Made by a program: the position numbers and the translations under genes. A stretch of DNA of 64,000 nt from Verrucomicrobia bacterium UBA7008 (lineage in GTDB: Bacteria; Verrucomicrobiota; Kiritimatiellia; RFP12; UBA1067): assembly GCA_002449695.1 (NCBI GenBank), contig DJXI01000085.1, positions 82,617-146,616 of the forward strand, in the 5' to 3' direction. The first letter of the stretch is position 1. Every line of letters starts with the position of its first letter. The notes beneath the pieces are model-generated. The model saw nothing but the letters and a program-made list of their open reading frames with translations, had not been told where the DNA came from and did no database searches. Of the stretch, positions 16,621 through 25,145 are shown piece by piece.

Positions 16621-17694
16621 CTACTTGAAGATGAAGCGCTTCTGGATGAAGTAGGAGGCGAGGAAGAGGAACGTCTCGACCACGATCTTGACGATCGTGA
16701 TGGCGACGCCGCGCACGTCGAAGAGCGCCGCGCAGAGCGTCGTGAGCGCGTACGAGGCCGCCGCGAGCGCCAGCACCAGCCCCCAGTACGTGAAGTAGTT
16801 GCGCACGCCGCGCTGCACCCGAAGGCGCGTCAGCTTCCGCCGCCGGTAGAACACGACGAACCGGTTGTAGAAGAAGTTGAAGTTGGAGCTCACGAGCCGC
16901 GCGGCGACGAGCGCGATCAGCACGTCCTCGCGCCGTGGCGTCGCCTTGCCCGCGAAATACCAGACGACCGCCGCGAACACGGCGTTGTCGAGGAGAAACG
17001 ACAGGACCGAGCTCAGGCAGAACTGGAAGAGCGAGCGGTAGACGCGGATCGTGTCGAGGATTGGGTTGAAGTGGCTTGTCGCGTTCTCCTCGATGTAGAT
17101 CGTCTCGATCGGGATCTGCAGCGGCTTCTGCTCGTGGTTGCGCGCATCCGCGAGCATCGCCATCTCGTACTCGTAACGGTCGCCGGGAATCGCCGCGATG
17201 TGCGCCAAGAGCTCGAACGGGATGCCCCTCAGCCCCGTCTGCGTGTCGTTGATCATCAGGCGCGTCATGAAGAAGAAGAGCCACCGCGTCCACGTGTTGC
17301 CGAAGCGCGAGCGGAACGGCACCTTGCCCGTGAACGCCCTGACGCCCAGCACGAGCCCGCCGCGCTGGGTCTTCAGCCCCTCGGCGACCTTGGCGATGTC
17401 TTCGGGCGTGTGCTGCCCGTCGGCGTCGGCGGTGATGACGTCCGACCCCGATTCCGCGATGTACGAAAAACCGGTCTTGAGCGCGGCGCCCTTGCCGCGG
17501 TTCTTCTCATGGACAAGGATCTTCTCGACGTACGGCGCCGCCTGCGGGAAAATCTCGCGCCCCGACGTCGAGCCGTCGTCCACGAGCACGATGCGGTCGA
17601 ACTTCTCGCGCAGCTTCGGCAGCAGCGCCAGCAGCTTCCCGTCCGGGTTGTACGCCGGGATGAGGATGGTCACGGGCCGATCAGGCTGCCCCAT
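16621..17694 (-). CDS. GT2 glycosyltransferase with C-terminal GtrA-like membrane domain
   Basis: A 357-residue protein. The N-terminal half is a family 2 glycosyltransferase: ILIPAYNPDGKL, VLVDDGSTSGRE, NRGKGAALKTGF, and the metal-binding DADGQHTPED (~91), as in polyprenol-phosphate sugar synthases. The C-terminal third has about four membrane helices with NFFYNRFVVFYRRR and YFIQKRFIFK, typical of the GtrA family that moves lipid-linked sugars. The fusion suggests synthesis and flipping of a polyprenyl-phosphate sugar for envelope glycosylation. ATG at 17694 follows GGAGG; an upstream start would extend into the preceding gene. It overlaps the acidic secreted-protein gene by 25 bases. Confidence 0.9.
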   Translation of the reverse strand: MGQPDRPVTILIPAYNPDGKLLALLPKLREKFDRIVLVDDGSTSGREIFPQAAPYVEKILVHEKNRGKGAALKTGFSYIAESGSDVITADADGQHTPEDIAKVAEGLKTQRGGLVLGVRAFTGKVPFRSRFGNTWTRWLFFFMTRLMINDTQTGLRGIPFELLAHIAAIPGDRYEYEMAMLADARNHEQKPLQIPIETIYIEENATSHFNPILDTIRVYRSLFQFCLSSVLSFLLDNAVFAAVVWYFAGKATPRREDVLIALVAARLVSSNFNFFYNRFVVFYRRRKLTRLRVQRGVRNYFTYWGLVLALAAASYALTTLCAALFDVRGVAITIVKIVVETFLFLASYFIQKRFIFK

Positions 17695-18578
17695 GGATTC
17701 GCCTCCTTTTCGTCGGCCTTGCACCGCTGGATGAGCTGGAGATAATCGATGCGGTTCTTGAAGAGGTCGTTCACGATCGCGGGCGTCAGGTAGACGAGCC
17801 CCGCCTGACGGACGGCGGAGGCGAGGGCCTCGGCGCTGTCGCTCGTCTTCATCGCCTCCGGCAGCTTGGCCATCATCTTCCGGGCAAGCGTCTTGTTGCC
17901 GCTCACCCCGGCGGGATAGGCGGAACCGAAGAAGTAGAACCCGCCAGCGCGCAGCTTCGCGTCGACCCGCGTGCGCTCGGCGTTGATCTTCGCGACGAAC
18001 GCCTGCGTCTTCTCGTTCGGCGTAAACGCGCCGTCGAACGAATAGCTCACCTGCACCGTCGGCTTCCTGACGCGGGGCCTGGCGGCCCTGCGCTTCGCCG
18101 GCTTCTTCTTCGCCGCCTTCGGCTTGGGATCGTCGTCGAAGAGGTCGTCGAGCGAGCTCGCGCCGTCATCGTCGTCCCAGTCGTCGAGATCGTCCTCCTC
18201 GGGCTCCGGCTCCGGTTCCGGCGCCGCCTCGGCCGCACCGTCCGTTCCGCCGCCGACCGTGGTCTTGCTGACGGTCACGCCCTCCTGCGTCTTGACGAAC
18301 TCCTCCCACGGCACGACGGGGTTCGACACCTGCAGACCGTTCACGCGCAGGACGAGCCCGTTGCGCTCCACCTTGTAGGGCGGCGGGATGTACTTGCCGT
18401 CGATGAACACGTAACCCGTCGAGATCGGCTTGCCGACCGTGCGCTTGAGCGCGGTCGCCGCCTCGGCGGGCTGCCGCTTGAAGGTGTTCCTGACCGTCAC
18501 CGCCGCCGGCGCGGCGGCGAGCGGCAGGACGAGCGCCGTCACCAGCGCCAGCGTCATCATCTTCATCATGTTCATCAT
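17670..18578 (-). CDS. Exported protein with acidic low-complexity linker, function unknown
   Basis: A 302-residue protein that begins with a run of methionines (MMNMMKMM) and a signal peptide (LALVTALVLPLAAAPAA). The first domain (~25-100) contains IDGKYIPPPYKVERNG. Next comes a strongly acidic Pro/Glu/Asp linker (~125-165), a Lys/Arg-rich run (KAAKKKPAKRRAARP) and a C-terminal helical domain ending YLQLIQRCK. No family recognised. The acidic block beside a basic block suggests a charge-paired linker. The start is set at 18578 with AAAGGGG upstream. It is translationally coupled to the glycosyltransferase, so an envelope role is likely but unproven. Confidence 0.7.
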   Translation of the reverse strand: MMNMMKMMTLALVTALVLPLAAAPAAVTVRNTFKRQPAEAATALKRTVGKPISTGYVFIDGKYIPPPYKVERNGLVLRVNGLQVSNPVVPWEEFVKTQEGVTVSKTTVGGGTDGAAEAAPEPEPEPEEDDLDDWDDDDGASSLDDLFDDDPKPKAAKKKPAKRRAARPRVRKPTVQVSYSFDGAFTPNEKTQAFVAKINAERTRVDAKLRAGGFYFFGSAYPAGVSGNKTLARKMMAKLPEAMKTSDSAEALASAVRQAGLVYLTPAIVNDLFKNRIDYLQLIQRCKADEKEANPWGSLIGP

Positions 18579-18740
18579 CGCCAAACCCCTTTCCGCAAAT
18601 TTCAAAAAGACCCCAAGTCGCCGTAGCACAGAACCCCCGGAACCCGTGTTCCCAAGTCGGGGCTGACGCCCCATTTCAAGATGTCGGTCGAAGAAATATC
18701 TGCTGAATCCGCGTGCGGCCCAGAGTCTACGTCGTTCAAA

Positions 18741-21194
18741 TCAACTTTCCCTCACCTCGATGCCGGCGGTCGCCTTGAGGGCGTCGACGATCCGTCGGAA
18801 TGTTTCGCCGACCTCTTCGTCGGTCAGCGTCCGTTCGGACGAGCGGAACTCGAGCGCGTAGGCGAGCGAGCGGCGGCCGTCCTTCAGGTCTTTCGACTTG
18901 AATATATCAAAGATCGCGACTTTGGTCAAGGCCGCGCCGCCGTTCGCGCGGATGATCTTCTCGATCGCCGCGTTCGTGACATCCTTCGCCGCGACGAGCG
19001 CGATGTCGCGCCGCACGAGCGGGAACTGCGGCGGCGCGCTGACGCGGCCGACCTCGCCGACATGCTTGAGGAGCGGCCTGAGCTCGAGCTCGCACAGCCC
19101 CATCTGCGTCGTCAGACGGTACGGATGGCGCAGTTTCGCCGAGATCGCGCCGAGCACGCCGATCGCGCGCCCGTTCAGCCGGACTGCGAGCGACGCGCCC
19201 TTCGCGAACGCCGGATGGTCCTCCGCGACGAACTCCACGCGGCCCGCGTGCAGCCGCAGGACGAGCTCCTCGACCGCGCCCTTCAGCCACAGGACCGTCT
19301 CCTCCTCCGTCACCGCCGCGCGGCGCCGCAGGGCCTCGCGCCCGACGGGGCCGACGAACCCGAGCGCGAGGCGCTCCGCCTCCGCCGGGACGGGCTGCGC
19401 GCCGCCGCGCTGGGCGAGCGTGAACACCTTGCCGATCTCGAAGAGGAGCGCGCTCTCCAGCTGGTGCGCGGCGTTGCGGCCGAGGCTCCCCATCATCTGC
19501 GGCAGGAGCGAGTCGCGCATGACCGCGTACTCCGCCGAGACGGGATCGGGGATGACGAGGCGTTCGGCCGCCTTGCGCGTGTCGAACTCGTCCAGCTCCT
19601 TCTTCGACAGGAACGAATAGTGCATCGCCTCCGAGAAGCCGAGCGCGAGGCAGATGTCGCGCACGCGGCACCGCGCCTGGAACGGCGCATCCGACAGCGG
19701 CGAGACCGACGGCGCGGACGGCATCGTGTCGGGGATGTTGTCGAGCCCGTAGAGGCGCGCGATCTCCTCGACGAGATCCGCTTCGAGCGACAGGTCGTAG
19801 CGCCAGCTCGGAATGCCGAACGCGACCGTCCGCTGCGCGGCGTACGGACCCTGCGCGCGCGGCACGAGGCCGAGCGAGGCGAGGATGAAGACCATCGCGT
19901 CGTTGCCGACGGGAATGCCGATCAGTTTGCGCGCGCGCTCGAAATCGAGCGTGACGTCCGCGTTGAGCGGCTGCGCGCGGAAGTCCGCGTCGATGACGCC
20001 CTTCGCCACCTGCGCGCCGCCGTACTTCTGCAGGAGGTGCGCCGCGCGGCGCGACGCGAAGTCCGCCAGGTCCTTGTCGACGCCGCGGATGTAGCGGTAC
20101 GCCGCCTCGCTCGCGAGGCCGAGCTTCGTCGCCGTGTACTTCGTCGAGGTGCATTCGAACAGCGCCGACTCCAGCATGACCGTCGTCGTGCCGGGCGCGA
20201 TGCCCGAATCCTCGCCGCCCATCACGCCCGCGACCGCGTTCGGCTTCTCGGCGTCGCAGATGACGAGCATCGTCGGATCGAGCGTGCGCACGACGCCGTC
20301 GAGCGTCTTCATCGTCTCGCCGTCGCGCGCGTCGCGCACGACGATCGTGCGGTCCTTCAGCTTCGTGTGGTCGAACGCGTGGAGCGGCTGGCCGAGCTCC
20401 AGCATGACGTAGTTCGTCACGTCGACCGCGAGGCCGAGCGAGCGGACGTCGCAGAGCTCCAGCCGCTTCGCCATGAGCGCCGGGCTCGGCGCGTCGGGCG
20501 TCATCGCGGTGATGACGCGCGCGGTGTAGCGCGGGCACTTGACCGTGTCCTCGACGACGACCTTGACCTCGTCCTCGACGGGCGTTTCGACCTCGGTGAA
20601 ATCGACCGGCGGCAGCTTCAGCTCGCGGTGGAGGATCGCCGCGTACTCACGCGCGATGCCGACGACGGAGAGCGCGTCGGGGCGGTTCCACGTGACCTCG
20701 ATGTCGAAGACCGTCTCGGGCTTCTCCAGCTGCGCGATGTCGCGCACGAGCGCGCCCGCAGGCGTGTCGGCGGGATACTCGATGATGCCCGCCGCGCCCT
20801 CGCCGATGTGGAGCTCCTTTTCGGAGCAGCACATGCCGTACGACTCGACGCCGCGCAGCTTGCCCTTCTTGATCTTGAATTCGCCCTCGGGGATGAGCGC
20901 GCCGATCTTCGCGAACGCCGTCTTGATGCCCTTGCGCATGTTCGGCGCGCCGCAGACGACCTGATACTCGGCCGTGCCGTCCGTCACCTTGCAGACCTTC
21001 AGGTGGTCGGAGTTCGGATGCGGCTCGGCCTCCAGTACCTCCGCGACGACGATCAGCTCCGACAGCGGCGAGCCGCCGACGGTTTCGATCGATTCGACCT
21101 GCAAGCCGGCGCGGGTCAGTTTCTCGGCCAGTTCCCTCGGGTCGATGTCATCGACCTTGACATACTCATTCAGCCAGCTGAGCGGCACTTTCAT
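18741..21194 (-). CDS. pheT: Phenylalanine-tRNA ligase beta subunit
   Basis: An 817-residue beta subunit of the alpha2-beta2 phenylalanyl-tRNA synthetase. In order: the start MKVPLSWLNEYV, an EMAP/tRNA-binding domain (~39-150), the B3/B4 editing domain (~200-390), the B5 domain (~400-470), the catalytic-like core, and the C-terminal FDX-ACB anticodon-binding domain (~720-817, e.g. FPLVRRDIALV). Length is normal. pheS is not in the window, so the usual pheST pair is split. It overlaps the upstream unknown gene by 29 bases. Confidence 0.96.
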   Translation of the reverse strand: MKVPLSWLNEYVKVDDIDPRELAEKLTRAGLQVESIETVGGSPLSELIVVAEVLEAEPHPNSDHLKVCKVTDGTAEYQVVCGAPNMRKGIKTAFAKIGALIPEGEFKIKKGKLRGVESYGMCCSEKELHIGEGAAGIIEYPADTPAGALVRDIAQLEKPETVFDIEVTWNRPDALSVVGIAREYAAILHRELKLPPVDFTEVETPVEDEVKVVVEDTVKCPRYTARVITAMTPDAPSPALMAKRLELCDVRSLGLAVDVTNYVMLELGQPLHAFDHTKLKDRTIVVRDARDGETMKTLDGVVRTLDPTMLVICDAEKPNAVAGVMGGEDSGIAPGTTTVMLESALFECTSTKYTATKLGLASEAAYRYIRGVDKDLADFASRRAAHLLQKYGGAQVAKGVIDADFRAQPLNADVTLDFERARKLIGIPVGNDAMVFILASLGLVPRAQGPYAAQRTVAFGIPSWRYDLSLEADLVEEIARLYGLDNIPDTMPSAPSVSPLSDAPFQARCRVRDICLALGFSEAMHYSFLSKKELDEFDTRKAAERLVIPDPVSAEYAVMRDSLLPQMMGSLGRNAAHQLESALLFEIGKVFTLAQRGGAQPVPAEAERLALGFVGPVGREALRRRAAVTEEETVLWLKGAVEELVLRLHAGRVEFVAEDHPAFAKGASLAVRLNGRAIGVLGAISAKLRHPYRLTTQMGLCELELRPLLKHVGEVGRVSAPPQFPLVRRDIALVAAKDVTNAAIEKIIRANGGAALTKVAIFDIFKSKDLKDGRRSLAYALEFRSSERTLTDEEVGETFRRIVDALKATAGIEVRES

Positions 21195-22755
21195 CTTGCT
21201 TCACCTCTTCCTGCTTAACCTCTTCTTCAACAACAGCCTTCGGCTCTTCCTCCACCTTCGGGGCCTCTTCCACCTTCGGCGGCTCCTCCGCCTTTCCCGT
21301 CTCCTCTACCTTCGGCGGCTCTTCCTTCGGCGGCTCTGCAGCCTGGACCGGCTCCTCCATTTTCGGAGCCTCTCCTGCGGCAACCGTCCCTTCGGTCCCT
21401 TCTGTCGCTTTCGTCCCTTCTCCAGTTGCTCCCGCCACCCCCAGCTTCTTCTGCCACTGCGGGCCGTACTTCGGGAACTTCTCGACGGGCGAATAGACGC
21501 CGTTCGTGAACGCCACCACGTGGCCCGTCGACACGAGCCAGGCGAGATACTTCTCCGTCTCGGCGTCGGGCGCGATCACGGCCTTGGGCTGGCACGGGTT
21601 CTCGGCGATGAAGCGCGCCACCTTCGCGAGCTCGGGGATCGCGTGCTCGGCGTCGAACGCCTTGTACTCGGTGTTCGTCACGAACTCGGGCCCGCGCGCG
21701 TCGTTGGCGCGGAAGAACTTGAGCTTGCGGTGGTGGAACGCGCCGCGCAGCGCGAAGCACATGTTGTACGGCGCGCGCCGCTCCGCCTCCAGCGCGTCCT
21801 TCGCCGCCCACTGGAGCGGCCGGACGGGGCTCTTCATCGCGACGTCCGCGGTGATCATCAGCGTCTTCGGCTGATCGAGCATCGACGGCAGGATCGTGCG
21901 GCGGAACGCCGCCTCCGCCTGGTCGCGCGTCAGCTGCGCCGCGCCCTCGCCCGCGCCCTTCTGGATGTAGACCGTCTTCTTCGTCGCGCTCTTGCGCCAC
22001 TCCTCGATGGCCTCCGCGTCGCGCACCATCACGAGGCGCGAGCGGTAGTCCGCCTCGCTCATGTCGGGATAGCGCGTGCGGATCATCTCCTTGACGGTCG
22101 CCGCGAATTCATGGACGTTCGGCGGCCCGAGCAGCACGCCCGACAGCCCGCACTTCGCCACGCAGCTGAAATTGCCCTTCGGCGGCTCGACTTCGATCTC
22201 CTTCGCCTCGTAGTAGTCGCCGAGGTGCGCGGCGAGAATATGCTCGGTGACGTCCTCCGGCCGCGTCGACGCGAAGCCGCACGCCTTGCACTGGTGGAAC
22301 GCCGCCTCCGCGGCCGGCGCGCCGTCCGCGCCCTTCTTCGGCGTGATCCGGAGGAGCACCGACGACGGGTTGTCGAGGAAGAAATACGCGAGATCCTTCA
22401 GCTTGAAGGCGTGGCTGTCGCCCTGGAGCTTGCGAATGATGGTGCCCAGCGCCTTCGTCTCGGGAAGGATCTTCACCTCCACGTCGAGCGGTTTCGGGCG
22501 CTCGAAGCGCGGCCGGTCGCCGAAGCGCCGCGCCTCGCCGCCGCGCTTGTCGAACGGCTTGCGCGCGTCACGCGCGAACGGCCTGTCGCCGCGTCTGTCA
22601 AACGGCTTGCGCGCGTCGCGCGCGGGGCGCGACTCGGGTTCGCTCGCGGCACGGGCCGCATCCTTGCCGACGGTCACCTTGGCGTCCTTCTTCGCCCAGT
22701 CGGGCGTGAAGTCGAACGATCCCAGGTCCAAAAGAGGAGTATCTGCTGTGTCCAT
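21166..22755 (-). CDS. Large unknown protein with zinc-finger-like site and acidic repeat tail
   Basis: A 529-residue protein with no recognised family. The N-terminus (~25-75) is a basic RGG-like stretch with repeated ARDARKPFD units, as in RNA-binding tails. A folded region (~80-430) contains CKACGFASTRPEDVTEHILAAH-type spacing (C-x2-C...H-x4-H, ~153-173), a possible zinc finger. The C-terminus (~440-529) is a repeated EEPPKVEE-type acidic/proline tail. The architecture suggests an RNA- or ribosome-associated protein and it overlaps pheT, which fits a translation role, but that is inference. Its promoter leaves almost no leader (nine bases between the -10 and ATG). Confidence 0.7.
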   Translation of the reverse strand: MDTADTPLLDLGSFDFTPDWAKKDAKVTVGKDAARAASEPESRPARDARKPFDRRGDRPFARDARKPFDKRGGEARRFGDRPRFERPKPLDVEVKILPETKALGTIIRKLQGDSHAFKLKDLAYFFLDNPSSVLLRITPKKGADGAPAAEAAFHQCKACGFASTRPEDVTEHILAAHLGDYYEAKEIEVEPPKGNFSCVAKCGLSGVLLGPPNVHEFAATVKEMIRTRYPDMSEADYRSRLVMVRDAEAIEEWRKSATKKTVYIQKGAGEGAAQLTRDQAEAAFRRTILPSMLDQPKTLMITADVAMKSPVRPLQWAAKDALEAERRAPYNMCFALRGAFHHRKLKFFRANDARGPEFVTNTEYKAFDAEHAIPELAKVARFIAENPCQPKAVIAPDAETEKYLAWLVSTGHVVAFTNGVYSPVEKFPKYGPQWQKKLGVAGATGEGTKATEGTEGTVAAGEAPKMEEPVQAAEPPKEEPPKVEETGKAEEPPKVEEAPKVEEEPKAVVEEEVKQEEVKQDESAAQLAE

Positions 22756-22764
22756 TAGCTGTGT

Positions 22765-22773
22765 ATTATATCA
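22765..22773 (-). promoter_or_regulatory. Extended -10 promoter of the unknown gene upstream of pheT
   Basis: Minus strand TGATATAAT, with TATAAT at 22770-22765. The -35 is weak (TGCAGA, spacer 17). Nine bases lie between the -10 and the ATG at 22755, so the mRNA should be nearly leaderless. Confidence 0.55.
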
Positions 22774-22877
22774 TAAATCCCCGCCCGTCTGCACGCCTCG
22801 CGCGGGAGTTCCCGATCGCGCGCGCGCCGCGCGCCTGACGCCGCCCGCAGACCGTCAGGCCCATTCAAGGTAAATTA

Positions 22878-22886
22878 TGATATACT
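22878..22886 (+). promoter_or_regulatory. Extended -10 promoter of the cysteine desulfurase gene
   Basis: TGATATACT, with TATACT at 22881-22886. No good -35 is seen. Eleven bases separate the -10 from the ATG at 22898 and no Shine-Dalgarno fits between them, so a nearly leaderless mRNA is expected. Confidence 0.6.
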
Positions 22887-22897
22887 ATCTATTCATC

Positions 22898-24082
22898 ATG
22901 GAGAAAATCGTCTACTTCGACAACAACGCCACCTCGCGCGTCGCGCCCGAGGTCGCGGACGTGATGCGCCCCTTCTTCGGCGAGCTCTACGGCAACCCGA
23001 GCTCGATGCACGCGTTCGGCGGCCAGGTGGCCAAGTTCGTCACGCGCGCCCGCGAGGAAGTCGCGGCGTTCCTCAACTGCTCGCCCGAGGAAGTCATCTT
23101 CACCTCCTGCGCCACCGAATCCGACAACACCGCGATCCGCGGCACCGCCGACTGGTTCGGCACGGGCATGAAGGTCATCACGACGGCCGTCGAGCATCCC
23201 GCCGTCCTCCAGCCCTGCCGCCGCCTGAAGGCGCTCGGCCACACCGTCGTGGAGCTGCCCGTCGACGGCGTCGGGCAGATCGACCTGGACCGGCTGCGCG
23301 CCGAGCTGAAAGGCACGCAGCACGCGCTCGTCTCGATCATGTGGGCCAACAACGAGACGGGCACCGTCTTCCCGATTGAGAAAATCGCCGACATCTGCAG
23401 GGAATACGGCGCCGTCTTCCATACCGACGCCGTGCAGGTCGCGGGCAAGATCCCCGTCGACGTCACGAAGGTCCCCGTCGACCTGCTCGCGATGTCGGGC
23501 CACAAGTTCCACGCGCCCAAGGGCATCGGCATCCTGTACGTCCGCAAGGGCACGAAGCTCAAGCCGTTCCTGCTCGGCGGCCATCAGGAGGCGGGCCGCC
23601 GCGCCGGCACCGAGAACGTCCCGTACATCGTCGGCCTCGCCAAGGCGTGCGAGCTCGCGCGCATCGGGATGGCCGAGGAGGCCGTGCAGATCACCGCGCT
23701 CCGCGACCGCCTGGAGGCCGGCATCCTCGCGAAGTGCCCCAACGTCCGCGTCAACGGCGACCGGAACCATCGCCTGCCGAACACGCTCAACGTCAGCTTC
23801 GAGTACATCGAGGGCGAGGCGATCGCCTACCGTCTGAGCGACCTCGGCATCTGCATCTCGACGGGCTCGGCGTGCGCGTCGGGCTCGCTCGACCCCAGCC
23901 ACGTCATCCGCGCGATGGGCGTCCCCTTCATCGCGGTGCACGGTTCGGTGCGCTTCTCGCTCTCGCGCTACAACACGATGGAGGAGGTCGACTACGTGCT
24001 GGACAGGCTCCCGCCCGTGATCCGGAACCTGCGCGAGCTGTCGCCCTTCGGCCCCGACATGGATCCCACCACCTTCAAGTGA
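22898..24082 (+). CDS. Cysteine desulfurase (NifS/IscS family)
   Basis: A 394-residue PLP enzyme that removes sulfur from cysteine for Fe-S cluster or other thio-cofactor assembly. Visible: VYFDNNATSRVAPEV at the N-terminus, the cofactor region TSCATESDN, HTDAVQVAGKIPVDV, the PLP lysine in MSGHKFHAPKGIG (~205), AGRRAGTENV, and the catalytic Cys loop ISTGSACASGSLDPSHV (~325). The short loop with SACASG resembles NifS/IscS group I. No IscU partner is next to it. ATG at 22898 matches family starts. The downstream lipoprotein gene begins one base after its stop. Confidence 0.94.
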   Translation: MEKIVYFDNNATSRVAPEVADVMRPFFGELYGNPSSMHAFGGQVAKFVTRAREEVAAFLNCSPEEVIFTSCATESDNTAIRGTADWFGTGMKVITTAVEHPAVLQPCRRLKALGHTVVELPVDGVGQIDLDRLRAELKGTQHALVSIMWANNETGTVFPIEKIADICREYGAVFHTDAVQVAGKIPVDVTKVPVDLLAMSGHKFHAPKGIGILYVRKGTKLKPFLLGGHQEAGRRAGTENVPYIVGLAKACELARIGMAEEAVQITALRDRLEAGILAKCPNVRVNGDRNHRLPNTLNVSFEYIEGEAIAYRLSDLGICISTGSACASGSLDPSHVIRAMGVPFIAVHGSVRFSLSRYNTMEEVDYVLDRLPPVIRNLRELSPFGPDMDPTTFK

Positions 24083-24083
24083 C

Positions 24084-24389
24084 ATGAAAAAGACGCTCCT
24101 TGCCGCAACGCTCGCCCTCGCCCTTTTCGGCTGCCGCCGCGCCGACGTGCGCACGGTGACGATCGAGATCCCCGACCTCGCGCCCGCGAACCAGGCGCAG
24201 GTCGTCGCCGCGCTGTCGAAGTACAACGGCGTCGAGAAAGATTCCTTCAAATGGGATTTTCAGGCGAAGACGGTGACGCTCGCCTACGATTCGCTGCAGG
24301 TGGCGCAGACGAACCTGCGCATGGCCATCGAGGCGAAGGGACTCACGGTCGTCTACCCGCCGAACACGACCGGCCGCGCCGGCTACTGA
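24084..24389 (+). CDS. Small lipoprotein with HMA-like fold
   Basis: A 101-residue protein with a lipoprotein signal (LAATLALALFGC, lipobox Cys at ~18). The mature part (~23-95) has the beta-alpha-beta-beta-alpha-beta pattern of heavy-metal-associated domains (VTIEIPDL, QVVAALSKYNGVE, KTVTLAYDS, LRMAIEAKGLTVV), but the metal-binding CxxC is absent. It may be a protein-interaction version of the fold. It is paired with the cysteine desulfurase. Function unknown; the HMA likeness is a pattern judgement. Confidence 0.65.
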   Translation: MKKTLLAATLALALFGCRRADVRTVTIEIPDLAPANQAQVVAALSKYNGVEKDSFKWDFQAKTVTLAYDSLQVAQTNLRMAIEAKGLTVVYPPNTTGRAGY

Positions 24390-24410
24390 CCGCGCGCGGA
24401 CCGGCCCGCG

Positions 24411-25145
24411 TCACGGCTTCTGCCAGTACGAGAGATATTCGATGTTGCCCATCTCGCGGCCGCGGATGGGCGATTCGTCGAGCCCCCGGAGCGTCAGCCC
24501 CAGCGTCTCCGTCGCGAACGCGACGATGTCGTCGCGCGCCGTCCGGCGCAGCGTGTCGTCGCGGACGAGCCCGCCGGGCGCATGGCCCCTGCCGACCTCG
24601 AACTGCGGCTTGATCAAGGCGACGATCTCGCCGCCCGGCGCGAGCACCGACGCGATCGGCGGCAGGATCAGCTTCAGCGAAATGAACGAGACGTCCGTCA
24701 CCGCCAGCGTCGGCACGTGCGGCAGGTCCGCCGCGACCATGTAGCGCGCGTTGTAGTTCTCGCGCACCCAGACGCGCGGATCGGCGCGCAGCTTCCACGC
24801 GAGCTGGTTCGTGCCGACGTCCACCGCCATCACCTGCGCCGCGCCGTGCTGCAGGAGGCAGTCGGTGAAGCCGCCCGTCGACGAGCCGACGTCGAGGCAG
24901 ATCCGGCCCGCCGCCGACAGCGACGGCCACTTCGCGAACGCGCCCTCCAGCTTCTCGCCGCCCCGGCTGACGAAGCGCGGCGGCGCGTCGACCGTCAGCG
25001 CCGCGCCGTCGTCCAGCTGACGCGACGCCTTGCGCTCGACTTCGCCCGCGACGCGGACCTTGCCCTCCAGCACGAGCGCCTGCGCGCGCGTGCGGCTGTC
25101 GGCGAGGCCGCGCTCCACCAGCAGGAGGTCGAGCCGCTTCTTCAC
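24411..25145 (-). CDS. tlyA: TlyA-family rRNA 2'-O-methyltransferase (S4 + FtsJ)
   Basis: A 244-residue protein with an N-terminal S4 RNA-binding domain (RLDLLLVERGLADSRTRAQ) and an FtsJ/RrmJ-type methyltransferase domain: SRGGEKLEGAF, the SAM-binding LDVGSSTGGFTDCLLQ (~86), AVDVGTNQL, DVSFISLKLILP and LIKPQFEVGRG. TlyA proteins 2'-O-methylate 16S and/or 23S rRNA; some family members are annotated as haemolysin A. The start is GTG at 25145, overlapping the PEGA gene stop as GTGA. It ends a five-gene operon. Confidence 0.9.
   Translation of the reverse strand: MKKRLDLLLVERGLADSRTRAQALVLEGKVRVAGEVERKASRQLDDGAALTVDAPPRFVSRGGEKLEGAFAKWPSLSAAGRICLDVGSSTGGFTDCLLQHGAAQVMAVDVGTNQLAWKLRADPRVWVRENYNARYMVAADLPHVPTLAVTDVSFISLKLILPPIASVLAPGGEIVALIKPQFEVGRGHAPGGLVRDDTLRRTARDDIVAFATETLGLTLRGLDESPIRGREMGNIEYLSYWQKP

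Noticed and set aside
18579..18740. Gene or RNA in the gap between pheT and the acidic exported protein
   Set aside because: No frame with a ribosome site or RNA fold; only a weak GGGGC-TGAC-GCCCC stem and two CCCAAGTCG copies, too little to call a repeat family.
18681..21218. 845-residue plus-strand open frame opposite pheT
   Set aside because: Charged low-complexity translation with no domain; pheT on the other strand is certain.
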